In this document: one piece after another, positions 13,920 through 20,854 of the stretch
How positions within the stretch are numbered: the first letter of the stretch is position 1
How the letters are laid out: each line of letters opens with the position of its first letter
DNA from: a virus
IMG/VR virus record: IMGVR_UViG_3300046517_001381
Coordinates: 1 to 53,534 of that record
Strand: one strand, 5' to 3'
Length of the DNA: 53,534 nucleotides
Position numbers and translations under genes: made by a program
Notes under the pieces: model-generated
Seen by the model: the letters and a program-made list of their open reading frames with translations, nothing else
Told to the model about the DNA's origin: nothing
The model's database searches: none

Positions 13920-14196
13920 CAGGGTCAAAACCCTTTACGCTTGTTGGCCTTGAGGTTGTTGTGGCCTTGGGCGCGTGGTGTTCGCCCCAAACCCGACACT
14001 GGCGTTGCATCGGGAGACACACGTTCAACCCGACAGCAGGGACACGGCTAGGTACACCTAGTCCCTTGCGGGTCTACTCGTTGGGCTGTTCGCGTTATCG
14101 CACGCTGGATGCCCTGCTTCCACAAGTGGCGCGCTGTACGGGTGGCAGGTGGACCAAGGGGCGGGGTGGCGCGTGCCTTTTTCCCCTACCTCGCAC
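13920..14196. other. Divergent intergenic region with an operator-like palindrome
   Basis: About 280 nt with no convincing gene on either strand. It contains CTAGGT-AC-ACCTAG at 14048-14061 (perfect 6-bp arms), itself inside a larger GGGA/TCCC pairing, and a GGGT/ACCC mini-hairpin at about 13922-13933. Likely holds regulatory sites for both directions. Confidence 0.5.
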
Positions 14197-14225
14197 TTTA
14201 CGCAGGTCGGAAAATAGGGTATACA
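14197..14225 (+). promoter_or_regulatory. Candidate rightward promoter
   Basis: TTTACG (14197-14202), 17 nt, TATACA (14220-14225), about 33 nt upstream of the ATG at 14258. It is the first element before a long run of co-directional genes. Both boxes match consensus at 4-5 of 6 positions. Confidence 0.45.
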
Positions 14226-14257
14226 CACGTCGTCCCCACCCAACATACAAGGTACAC

Positions 14258-14470
14258 ATGAAACTCTACGAGTTCGCCGTGATCTACACACCGTTGCAAA
14301 CCAAGGAGCAGCACGACCGTGGCGAGAAGCCGAAGTCCGAACTGATCGTGGACGTGACCCGCGTGCTGGCGGGCAGCGACAAGGAAGCGATGATGCTGGC
14401 CGCGCGCGCCATCCCCGACAAGTTCACCGAGCAACTCGAACAGGTGGAGATCGCGCTGCGTCCTTTTTGA
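14258..14470 (+). CDS. Small conserved-type phage protein, 70 aa
   Basis: AAGG lies 7 nt upstream of the ATG. Compact alpha/beta pattern: KLYEFAVIYTP, then ELIVDVTRVLAGSDKEAMMLAARAIP, ending EQVEIALRPF. I recall proteins of this shape in other phage genomes, with no known function. First gene of the rightward block. Confidence 0.7.
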   Translation: MKLYEFAVIYTPLQTKEQHDRGEKPKSELIVDVTRVLAGSDKEAMMLAARAIPDKFTEQLEQVEIALRPF

Positions 14471-14610
14471 ACGCCCCCGCGCCAGCCACCACAGCAGCAG
14501 TGGCTCGGGGGCTAAACCCGGCAGCAGCCGTGGCAGCAGCGTCGTTCCTCGCCAACACGGGGAGCAAGGCCGCTGCGTCATACAGCAACGCCGCCAAAGT
14601 CGGAGGTTGA
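14467..14610 (+). CDS. Small Ala-rich protein, 47 aa (TTG start)
   Basis: An open frame fills the gap between its neighbours. It starts at TTG overlapping the previous stop (TTGA), with an in-frame GTG at 14500 as an alternative, and ends 4 nt before the Acb2-like gene. The product is Ala/Asn/Ser-rich (GLNPAAAVAAASFLANTG) and may form a single helix. Supported by the tight packing; the start codon is weak evidence. Confidence 0.45.
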   Translation: MNAPAPATTAAVARGLNPAAAVAAASFLANTGSKAAASYSNAAKVGG

Positions 14611-14614
14611 AAGC

Positions 14615-14842
14615 ATGGAAACTCTCGTACAACCCAAGATCATCGGCTATCGCCAACTCACCGAAGCGGAAGCCGCGCTGATGAACCAGATCAAGAAGCA
14701 CGGCATGGAATTGGCCGAGTTGGTGAACAAGCTGCGCCAGAACGGCACGCTCGACCAGCGCTGGGTCGCCATCGGTACCACCGACCTGCAAACCGGACTC
14801 ATGGCGCTGGTGCGCGCCGTGGCGCAGCCCACGACATTCTGA
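14615..14842 (+). CDS. acb2: Acb2-type anti-CBASS cyclic-oligonucleotide sponge
   Basis: 75 residues with GGAGG upstream. It begins IIGYRQLTEAEAALMNQIKKHG and ends DQRWVAIGTTDLQTGLMALVRAVAQP, the N- and C-terminal signatures I associate with the Acb2 family. Known of the family: Acb2 forms a small helical hexamer that binds cyclic di- and trinucleotides and so starves CBASS effectors of their signal. It is usually a short phage gene. The stop codon overlaps the next gene's ATG. It lies at the beginning of the rightward block. Family call rests on motif memory, not alignment. Confidence 0.75.
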   Translation: METLVQPKIIGYRQLTEAEAALMNQIKKHGMELAELVNKLRQNGTLDQRWVAIGTTDLQTGLMALVRAVAQPTTF

Positions 14843-15033
14843 TGCGCAAGCGCTACAACTTCTTCGTCGGCGAGAAAACGCTGCACGCCTTGCAGGTCGT
14901 GGCCAAACGGGACGACACTACCGTCTCCGAACTCATCCGCCTCGCCATCAAGGAGCACCTGACCCGGCTCAAGCATGGACACTCCAACCCTAGACCTGCC
15001 GTTCCCGCTGACGACGCACAACAATCTGGCTGA
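14842..15033 (+). CDS. Ribbon-helix-helix (CopG-like) DNA-binding protein, 63 aa
   Basis: Pattern RKRYNFFVGEKTLHALQVVA, then DDTTVSELIRLAIKEHLTRL: a basic N-terminal strand, a first helix, a turn and a second helix as in MetJ/Arc/CopG proteins. It overlaps the Acb2 stop by 1 nt and the next gene by 59 nt. Likely a transcriptional regulator; palindromes at 12411-12440 and 14048-14061 are candidate operators (inference). Confidence 0.65.
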   Translation: MRKRYNFFVGEKTLHALQVVAKRDDTTVSELIRLAIKEHLTRLKHGHSNPRPAVPADDAQQSG

Positions 15034-15538
15034 GCGCGCGCTGCGCGTGCCCGCCGAGATGGTGATGCAGATCGCCAGCGGGCTGGATACGCCCGAGGAC
15101 ATCGCCACGCGCTACGGCTACACGGCGGAAGAATTCGCCGCGCTCAAGGCGTGGCAACCGTTCGTGCAGGAAGTGGCGAAGGTGCGCGCCGAGTTAGAGA
15201 AAAGCGGCTTCGATTTCGTCCTCGACTCGCGCCTGAAGGCCAAGGAGTTGAGCAACGTCATCTTCCTGCGCGCGATGAAGGACGACGCTACCTTCGGGCA
15301 GGTGCACGACGCCTTCCGAACGTTCACCGAGTTCGCCGACCTGAAGCCGAAGCCTGCGCCTGCCCCCGGCGCTCCCGGCAATGGCACCAACCCCGGCTTC
15401 TCCATCAGCATCGTGTTCAGCGGCGAGCAGCCCCCCGCGCCGCACCGCTCTGCCGTCATCGACGTTACGCCCACCGAGCCGCTGCCCGAAACCATGGGCA
15501 CGCGCAATCCTTTCATCGCCGTCGAAATTCAGGAGTAG
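14975..15538 (+). CDS. Candidate small terminase or HTH phage protein, 187 aa
   Basis: The N-terminal part contains IASGLDTPEDIATRYGYTAEEFAALKAW, laid out like a helix-turn-helix, followed by a helical KVRAELEKSGFDF segment. The C-terminal 70 residues are Pro/Ala/Gly-rich with VFSGEQPPAP. Upstream placement of the large terminase on the same strand makes a small terminase possible, but about 4 kb separates them. Could also be a regulator. Overlaps the ribbon-helix-helix gene. Confidence 0.45.
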   Translation: MDTPTLDLPFPLTTHNNLAERALRVPAEMVMQIASGLDTPEDIATRYGYTAEEFAALKAWQPFVQEVAKVRAELEKSGFDFVLDSRLKAKELSNVIFLRAMKDDATFGQVHDAFRTFTEFADLKPKPAPAPGAPGNGTNPGFSISIVFSGEQPPAPHRSAVIDVTPTEPLPETMGTRNPFIAVEIQE

Positions 15539-15559
15539 AGTGCGTGCCATGGGAGGCCC

Positions 15560-15712
15560 ATGGTCGACACACCGAAGCCGGAGGAGTTGCCGCTGCCGAC
15601 GCGGGTTGCGATGCTTGAAGCCAAGGTGCGTCTGCTCTCCACCGTCATGAAGTGGCTGGTCGGGCTTCTCATCACGTCACTGCTTGCGTACGCACTGGGA
15701 CTGAAGCCATGA
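15560..15712 (+). CDS. Small single-pass membrane protein, 50 aa
   Basis: GGGAGG precedes the ATG at 15560. A polar, Pro/Glu-rich N-terminal half is followed by a hydrophobic segment VMKWLVGLLITSLLAYALGL near the C-terminus. The stop overlaps the next ATG (ATGA). Too short to classify; may be a membrane accessory or an antiholin-type protein. Confidence 0.55.
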   Translation: MVDTPKPEELPLPTRVAMLEAKVRLLSTVMKWLVGLLITSLLAYALGLKP

Positions 15713-15900
15713 TGGAATATCAGCAGCGGGTCGTAGTGGAGCGCGACGAGTTGCAGATCAAGTTGGAGAAACTGAACGCTTACCTCGGAAGTCCGGTGCT
15801 GCTGCTGCCCGCCGAGCGTGGCCGCTTGCAGCAACAGGCAGGACACATGCAGGCATACCTCAACGTGCTCAACGCACGCATCGACGAATTCAAGCCGTAG
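15709..15900 (+). CDS. Small coiled-coil phage protein (crAss001_48-related type), 63 aa
   Basis: Starts in the ATGA overlap. YQQRVVVERDELQIKLEKLNAYL, then RLQQQAGHMQAYLNVLNARI: two helices with the YQQRVxxExxEL signature of a small protein family widespread in phages. Function unknown in that family. Confidence 0.65.
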   Translation: MMEYQQRVVVERDELQIKLEKLNAYLGSPVLLLPAERGRLQQQAGHMQAYLNVLNARIDEFKP

Positions 15901-15935
15901 TACAACCACACAACCACACCAAGAAAGGAAGCACC

Positions 15936-16529
15936 ATGGGCATTGATCTCGACACCGTGATGGTGGACTTCGAGTCCGGCAATCCGCCGACGCGCTCCCT
16001 TACACCCGAAGGAAAGAAGGTGACCGATTGGTCGAAGACGCTGCCGGTGACGGGCGGCGAGCAGAACATTCCCGGCCATCGCCAGCAAGCCGCTGTCGCC
16101 GCCGGATTCATCTACAAGTTCGGCGACATGGAAGTGCTCGACTTCATGAGCAACGCCGACTACAACGCGGTCATGGCCAGCAACGGCCCGCCGCGCTACG
16201 ACATCTTCACCGGCACCTACTACGACTACGGCGCACACGAGAACGGCCACCCGTCGGGCGTCGTCATCTGCACCGACCCCAGCCTGCTGGTCGTGAAAGG
16301 CTCCAAGGACGGCGTGGTACCGCCGCCGGAAGAAGAAACGCCGCCCGGTTTCGTGCCCGGAACGCCCGGCCACGAGCGGCCTGATCGCCCGGACCGTGAG
16401 CGCCCCGACCGTGGCGCTGGTCGCGATGAGCGCAAGGCCGAGCGCGACGCCAAGCAGGACGAGCGGCAGGCGGGGCGCGACGAGAACCAAGCCGAGCGCG
16501 ACGCGCGACGGGACGAGCGCAAGAACTAG
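15936..16529 (+). CDS. Hypothetical phage protein with a charged repeat tail, 197 aa
   Basis: AAAGGAAG lies upstream. The first 130 residues form a mixed fold (GNPPTRSLTPEGKKVTDW, ending around VVICTDPSLLVVKG). A Pro-rich hinge leads to about 55 residues of Arg/Asp/Glu repeats (RPDRERPDRG, DERKAERDAKQDERQ), probably disordered or a long charged helix. No family recognised. Last gene before the terminator preceding the PEP-CTERM cassette. Confidence 0.65.
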   Translation: MGIDLDTVMVDFESGNPPTRSLTPEGKKVTDWSKTLPVTGGEQNIPGHRQQAAVAAGFIYKFGDMEVLDFMSNADYNAVMASNGPPRYDIFTGTYYDYGAHENGHPSGVVICTDPSLLVVKGSKDGVVPPPEEETPPGFVPGTPGHERPDRPDRERPDRGAGRDERKAERDAKQDERQAGRDENQAERDARRDERKN

Positions 16530-16560
16530 CGTCGACTTCCTTTACAGTAAAGCGGGACAG

Positions 16561-16600
16561 CGGGCGTAAGTCCTTGATTGGACCTCTGCGCCCGTTTCTT
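16561..16600 (+). terminator. Terminator-like hairpin ahead of the PEP-CTERM genes
   Basis: CGGGCG/CGCCCG outer stem and GTCC/GGAC inner stem with a 6-nt loop, separated by an internal loop, followed by TTTCTTGCTT. It would end transcription from the Acb2 block. A GC palindrome follows (GGGCGCGCGCCC, 16611-16622). A TTGTCA ... GATAAA pair with 19-nt spacing (16604-16634) is only a weak promoter candidate for the cassette. Confidence 0.55.
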
Positions 16601-16651
16601 GCTTGTCATCGGGCGCGCGCCCGCGCGCGATAAAACCCCGAGAGGAATCCG

Positions 16652-17290
16652 ATGAAAAAGCTTCTGCTGGCCCTCCTCACCGCTACCACGTTCGCCCTGC
16701 CCATCGCTGCCTACGCCGACGTGATCCTGACTTTCGGTCAAGCCATCAACGGCGACACCATCACCGCCACCGATGACGGCACCACTACCGACATCGAAGG
16801 TCTGAACATCCCGGTCACCGTCACGCAGATTCTCGGCCCGGTGGTCACGCCGTTTCTCGCGCTGCTCGACCTCTCCGCAGTCAGCACCGGCCCAGTGCAG
16901 TCGGGACCGCTCGGCGTCATCGAGCCGTTCAGCGGCAACTTCACCATCACCAGCCCGCTGTGCGGCATCGGCTTCAACTGCCTGTCGGGAACCTTTACAG
17001 GTGCCACGTTCGGTTTTCTCGACGGCGCATCGCTGACCATGGCCAGCGCGCAGCCACCGGGTAGCCTGATCTTCACCAGCGATGTCATCACCGAACTGAA
17101 CCTGCCGCGCGGCATGGCGTTCTCGTTCGCCAACGTCACCCCGCCCGTTCACGTCGATGGCACCACCATCGGCGCGTTCACTTCGTCCGTCTCCGGCACG
17201 TTCTCGGCGGCAGTGGTGCCGGAACCGGCGTCGGTGCTGCTGTTCGGCGTCGCGTTGCTGGCGCTGGCGTTCGTGCGTCGTCGGACCTGA
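16652..17290 (+). CDS. Secreted PEP-CTERM protein 1
   Basis: 212 residues, AGAGGAA upstream. It has a signal peptide (MKK, a hydrophobic core of about 15 residues, cleavage after AYA). The mature part is Thr/Gly/beta-rich with two Cys (CGIGFNC). The C-terminus carries the full PEP-CTERM tripartite signal: VVPEPAS, a hydrophobic helix of about 16 residues, then RRR. Known of the family: exosortases cut at PEP and display such proteins at the outer surface or in exopolysaccharide matrix of Gram-negative bacteria. Exosortase must come from the host, as none is seen here. It is followed after 21 nt by a second PEP-CTERM gene; both lie between terminators. Confidence 0.88.
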   Translation: MKKLLLALLTATTFALPIAAYADVILTFGQAINGDTITATDDGTTTDIEGLNIPVTVTQILGPVVTPFLALLDLSAVSTGPVQSGPLGVIEPFSGNFTITSPLCGIGFNCLSGTFTGATFGFLDGASLTMASAQPPGSLIFTSDVITELNLPRGMAFSFANVTPPVHVDGTTIGAFTSSVSGTFSAAVVPEPASVLLFGVALLALAFVRRRT

Positions 17291-17311
17291 AAACCTAAAA
17301 GGGGAGAATTC

Positions 17312-18139
17312 ATGAAGAAGGTACTGGCACTGATTTTCGGATTGCTGGTCGCCAACTCGGCGTCGGCTACGTTCTGTAGCCTGATCGGGAGCAAGGACCA
17401 GACCTGTACCTTTGCCTCCGATACCAGCGGGGGCACGACGCTGTTCACCAACCCGTCGAACCTGTCGAACATCGGCAGCGGCTCGATCAATCCGTTCCTC
17501 GGCGATCAAGTCGGCGGCAACGGCGGGATCGAGTCAGGCGTCAATACCGATGACGCGAACGTCAACACGCTGCCGCTCAACGACAAGCGGGATAACAACA
17601 ACACCTTCACCAACACGATGTCGCTGAACCAGCTTGGCGTCGTCACCATCGGGGGAGTCGACTACTACTCGTTCTTCCTCGACATCAACGAGCCGAACGG
17701 CAACGGGCAAAACCTGCTGTCCATCGACCGCTTGGCGATCTTCGGCCAGACCGGGGCGACGCCGGGAGCAGCGGTCGACCTCAACAGCAGCAACATCACC
17801 TCGCTGGATGACGTGGACGTGTTCCCGAACCTGACGGTGGTGTACCGTCTCGGCGTCGGCAACGACCTGCAACTCGACTACAACCTGTTCGCTGGCAGCG
17901 GCATCGGCTACGACATGCAGTTGCTGGTCCCCACGGTGCTGTTCGCACCGCTGGTGCCCGACTCGCGCATCGTCTTCGCCGTGCAGTACGGCGCGCTGTC
18001 GGGGAATCTGGCCGAGGATGGTTTCGAGGAATGGGCGTTCCGGCCAGCAGTCGCCCGCGTGGTGCCGGAACCGGCGACGTTCGCTTTAATCGGCGCAGCG
18101 TTGCTCGGCTTGGCGTTTGTGCGGCGTCGGCGTAAGTAA
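17312..18139 (+). CDS. Secreted PEP-CTERM protein 2
   Basis: 275 residues, GGGGAGA upstream. Signal peptide (MKKVLALIFGLLVANSASA). The mature domain is rich in Asn, Asp, Gly and Thr with two Cys close to the N-terminus (TFCS, QTC). C-terminal PEP-CTERM: VVPEPAT, hydrophobic helix, RRRRK. The two products share only the targeting signals, so they are not recent copies. Both are likely displayed on the host surface during infection, with possible roles in blocking superinfection, altering biofilm matrix or sticking cells together (inference). Confidence 0.88.
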   Translation: MKKVLALIFGLLVANSASATFCSLIGSKDQTCTFASDTSGGTTLFTNPSNLSNIGSGSINPFLGDQVGGNGGIESGVNTDDANVNTLPLNDKRDNNNTFTNTMSLNQLGVVTIGGVDYYSFFLDINEPNGNGQNLLSIDRLAIFGQTGATPGAAVDLNSSNITSLDDVDVFPNLTVVYRLGVGNDLQLDYNLFAGSGIGYDMQLLVPTVLFAPLVPDSRIVFAVQYGALSGNLAEDGFEEWAFRPAVARVVPEPATFALIGAALLGLAFVRRRRK

Positions 18140-18163
18140 AGCGTCACGAAACTTCTGCCTGTA

Positions 18164-18200
18164 GGGCGGGGCTGTTACACTGGCCCCGCCCTTATTTTTT
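18164..18200 (+). terminator. Strong rho-independent terminator after the PEP-CTERM pair
   Basis: GGGCGGGGC pairs with GCCCCGCCC (9 bp, 10-nt loop) and is followed by TTATTTTTT. Best terminator in the window; with the hairpin at 16561-16600 it brackets the two PEP-CTERM genes. Confidence 0.9.
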
Positions 18201-18247
18201 GGGCCGCACCATCCAGCGTTACTTCTGGACCTTGAAAGGGGAACACC

Positions 18248-18415
18248 ATGAACGTAACCGCTCTCGTCGTCCTCGTTTTCGCACTGGTCTTTGCCTTGCT
18301 CGAAGCGTGGAAAGGTTCCGCGTCAATCCGTCCCTCGAATTTCGGCTGGCTAGCACTGGCCCTGCTGATCCTCGTACACATCTTCTTCCGTGGCAGCGAG
18401 ATTCTTTTCAAATGA
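18248..18415 (+). CDS. Small membrane protein with two transmembrane segments, 55 aa
   Basis: AAAGGGG precedes the ATG. Segment 1 VTALVVLVFALVFALLEAW, a short Lys/Ser-rich loop, segment 2 NFGWLALALLILVHIFF. The stop overlaps the next ATG by 4 nt. Resembles a small holin or inner-membrane accessory in size only. Confidence 0.65.
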   Translation: MNVTALVVLVFALVFALLEAWKGSASIRPSNFGWLALALLILVHIFFRGSEILFK

Positions 18416-18573
18416 ACATTGTCGCGGTCCTTATTGTCATCATCCTGTTGCTCGCGCTCGTCGGCGCACTGCCGGTGTGGCCGCATGCCGCCAACTGGGG
18501 ATACTATCCGTCGGGTGGCATTGGTCTGATCGTTCTCGTTCTCATCGTGCTGCTCTTGATGGGGAGACTGTGA
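18412..18573 (+). CDS. DUF3309-family small membrane protein, 53 aa
   Basis: MNIVAVLIVIILLLALVGAL, then PVWPHAANWGYYPSGG, then a second hydrophobic segment. The WPH...WGYYPSGG loop is the signature of DUF3309, found in many proteobacterial genomes. Role unknown; unusual in a phage. Coupled by overlaps (ATGA before, GTGA after) to both neighbours. Confidence 0.75.
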   Translation: MNIVAVLIVIILLLALVGALPVWPHAANWGYYPSGGIGLIVLVLIVLLLMGRL

Positions 18574-18731
18574 CGCCACCGAGCATCGACGATACTGAGG
18601 TCGATAGTCCTGTCCACGTCTACCCGGTATTCGATGGTCGTGAGCACGTATGCGTGGGATACACCTGCTGGTGCGACCCGCAACCCGACGTTGAAAACTC
18701 CAACGTCATCATCCACAACCCGATGCACTAA
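18570..18731 (+). CDS. Small conserved-type phage protein, 53 aa (GTG start)
   Basis: GTG in a GTGA overlap with the DUF3309 stop. Pattern HVYPVFDGREHVCVGYTCWCDPQPDVEN...IHNPMH resembles a short protein common in phage genomes (Pro-Val, His, CWC-P-D core). Two Cys in CWC suggest metal binding. Function unknown. Confidence 0.6.
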   Translation: MTPPSIDDTEVDSPVHVYPVFDGREHVCVGYTCWCDPQPDVENSNVIIHNPMH

Positions 18732-18746
18732 CGAAAAAGGAAAAGC

Positions 18747-19313
18747 ATGAGCAGAAGTCTCGTACGAGCCACCCCCGTAGGTGGTGACGTGTATCTGATC
18801 GAGGAGTTGTCGCGTCCGACCGATCCCGGCTTTGGTCGCCCCGGCGGCGGCTGGGAACCTGTCGATCCCGGTTTCGGCTCGGGTCGTCCTGACCGCCCCG
18901 GCCATGACCTGCCGTGGTCACCCGGCCATCCCGGCAATCGCCCGCCCGGTAGCTCGCCGGGACACCCCGGCAACGCGCTGCCGGTCCCGCCGCTGCGCCC
19001 TTCCACACCCATCGTGCTGCCACCCGGCATGTGGCCCCCGGCGCTGCCACCCGGAATCGACAATACGCTGCCGGGAGTTCCGCCCGAGCAGCCCGTCGTG
19101 ATTCCGCCCGATCCCTCCATCGGCATCGACCAGCCGATCTACCTGCCGCAACTGCCCGCAGGTTCTGCGCTGCTGATCGCGCTGACCGGCGCGCACATGC
19201 CGCAGCCGAAGGGCGATGCACCGGCCCCGCCGCCGAACAGCAAGCCTGCCATCCTGTGGCAAGGCGCGGGCACCAAACCGGTGCTCGTGTACGTCAGCAC
19301 GTCGCCGAAGTAA
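18747..19313 (+). CDS. Hypothetical Pro/Gly-rich phage protein, 188 aa
   Basis: AAGGAAA upstream. The first 20 residues (RSLVRATPVGGDVYLIEEL) and the last 45 are folded-looking; the middle 110 are Pro/Gly repeats (PGHPGNRPPGSSPGHPGNAL), probably an extended linker. It ends 9 nt before the terminase gene. Likely virion-associated (inference). Confidence 0.65.
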   Translation: MSRSLVRATPVGGDVYLIEELSRPTDPGFGRPGGGWEPVDPGFGSGRPDRPGHDLPWSPGHPGNRPPGSSPGHPGNALPVPPLRPSTPIVLPPGMWPPALPPGIDNTLPGVPPEQPVVIPPDPSIGIDQPIYLPQLPAGSALLIALTGAHMPQPKGDAPAPPPNSKPAILWQGAGTKPVLVYVSTSPK

Positions 19314-19322
19314 AGTAGGGGA

Positions 19323-20822
19323 ATGCCCGCCTCGCTCGCAGAAGCCTCTGCCGATACCGTACTGAAGTACCGGCCACCGAAGTCGGTACAGGGGTTTCTG
19401 CAAAGCGAGGCGTTTATCTCGCTCATCGTCGGTCCCGTAGGGAGCACCAAGACTACGGGGGGTCTTTTCAAGATCATCTACCATGCGAAGCGCATGGCAC
19501 CGTGTCGCGACGGCGTACGCAGGTCGCGCGCAGTGTGGGTGCGCAACACCAACGAGCAGTTGCGCGACACCAGCATCCCCGACTTCCTGAAATGGTTTCC
19601 CGACGGCGTTGCGGGAAGCTACCTGAAAACCGGCACCCGCTTCTTCCTGCGCTTCGACGATGTGGAGTGCGAGGTGCTGTTCCGTGGTTTGGACGACGCC
19701 AACGACGTGCGCCGCCTGCTCTCGCTGCAAGCGAGCTTCGCCGTGTTCGACGAGTTCCGCGAAATCCACAAGGACATCTTCGACGCGATGCAGGGCCGTC
19801 TCGGTCGCTTCCCCGACAAGATGATGGTGCCGCACAAGCCGAAGTGGGGGCGCGACAAGAATGGCCACCCGGTCGCCGGGTGCGTCACCGACGACGGCGT
19901 GCAGAACAAGCACCTGTGGGGCATGAGCAACCCGCCCGACATGGACACGTTTTGGGAAAGCTTCCTCACCGATCCGCCCGAGAATGCGGAAGTTTTCTTC
20001 CAGCCGTCGGGCCTCGACCCCAAAGCCGACTGGCTGGAGTTCCTGCCGTCCGAGTACTACACCAACTTGGCGGTGGGCAAGACCGAAGACTGGATCGACG
20101 TTTACATCAAAGCGATGTTCGGCAAGTCGCTCGCGGGACAGCCGGTGCACCGCTCGTTCAACTTCGAGTTCCACGTCGCCAAGGGGCCGCTGCGTCCGCT
20201 GCGCTCCGGCGAGAACATCCTTCTCGCCAGCGACGCGCAGTATCCGCTGCTGATTGGCGTCGACTTCGGCCTCACTCCGGCAGCAGTAATCGGTCAAATG
20301 GACCCGCGTGGCAGGCTGCTGGTGTTCCGTGCGCTGACCGCCGAGGGGATGGGTAGCTTGCGTTTCATCCGCGAGCGCCTGAAGCCGATTTTGGCCAACG
20401 AGTTCGGCGGCATTCCCGTGCTGGTCATCGGCGACCCGGCAGGTATCCAGCGGGCGCAGACCGACGAGCGCAGCGTGTTCGACATCTACAAGGCCGAGGG
20501 CTTTCGCATCATCCCCGGCAAGACCAACGCCATACCGGGGCGCTTGTCGGCGGTGGACAACTGGCTCGGGCGGCAGATCGACGGCGGCGCGGCGTTCCTG
20601 ATCGACCCCAGTGCCAAGGCGCTGATCCACGCGCTGCGCGGCGGCTACCGCTACAAGGTCAGCACCAAGGGCGAGGTTGACGAGAAGCCGGAAAAGAATT
20701 ACGCCAGCCACATCAGCGATGCGTGTCAGTATCTGGCCATGCACGCCGACCCCGGCGGCATCGGCGGCGGGATGTTCGTGGCGGCGAGGCGGGAAGTGAA
20801 GAAGGTGGCGTACGTGTACTGA
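19323..20822 (+). CDS. terL: Terminase large subunit
   Basis: 499 residues, AGGGGA upstream. ATPase domain: Walker A GPVGSTKTT at 37-45, an adjacent VWVRNTNEQLRDTS segment and Walker B FAVFDEF with D143/E144. Nuclease domain with the three acidic motifs of RNase H-like terminases: IGVDFG near 314, VIGDPAG near 370 and SHISDACQYL near 467. It packages DNA into the procapsid through the portal, encoded 32 nt downstream. Normal length for the family. Confidence 0.95.
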   Translation: MPASLAEASADTVLKYRPPKSVQGFLQSEAFISLIVGPVGSTKTTGGLFKIIYHAKRMAPCRDGVRRSRAVWVRNTNEQLRDTSIPDFLKWFPDGVAGSYLKTGTRFFLRFDDVECEVLFRGLDDANDVRRLLSLQASFAVFDEFREIHKDIFDAMQGRLGRFPDKMMVPHKPKWGRDKNGHPVAGCVTDDGVQNKHLWGMSNPPDMDTFWESFLTDPPENAEVFFQPSGLDPKADWLEFLPSEYYTNLAVGKTEDWIDVYIKAMFGKSLAGQPVHRSFNFEFHVAKGPLRPLRSGENILLASDAQYPLLIGVDFGLTPAAVIGQMDPRGRLLVFRALTAEGMGSLRFIRERLKPILANEFGGIPVLVIGDPAGIQRAQTDERSVFDIYKAEGFRIIPGKTNAIPGRLSAVDNWLGRQIDGGAAFLIDPSAKALIHALRGGYRYKVSTKGEVDEKPEKNYASHISDACQYLAMHADPGGIGGGMFVAARREVKKVAYVY

Positions 20823-20854
20823 ACGGGCTAGTATCGCGCCCAACGGGAGATGCA

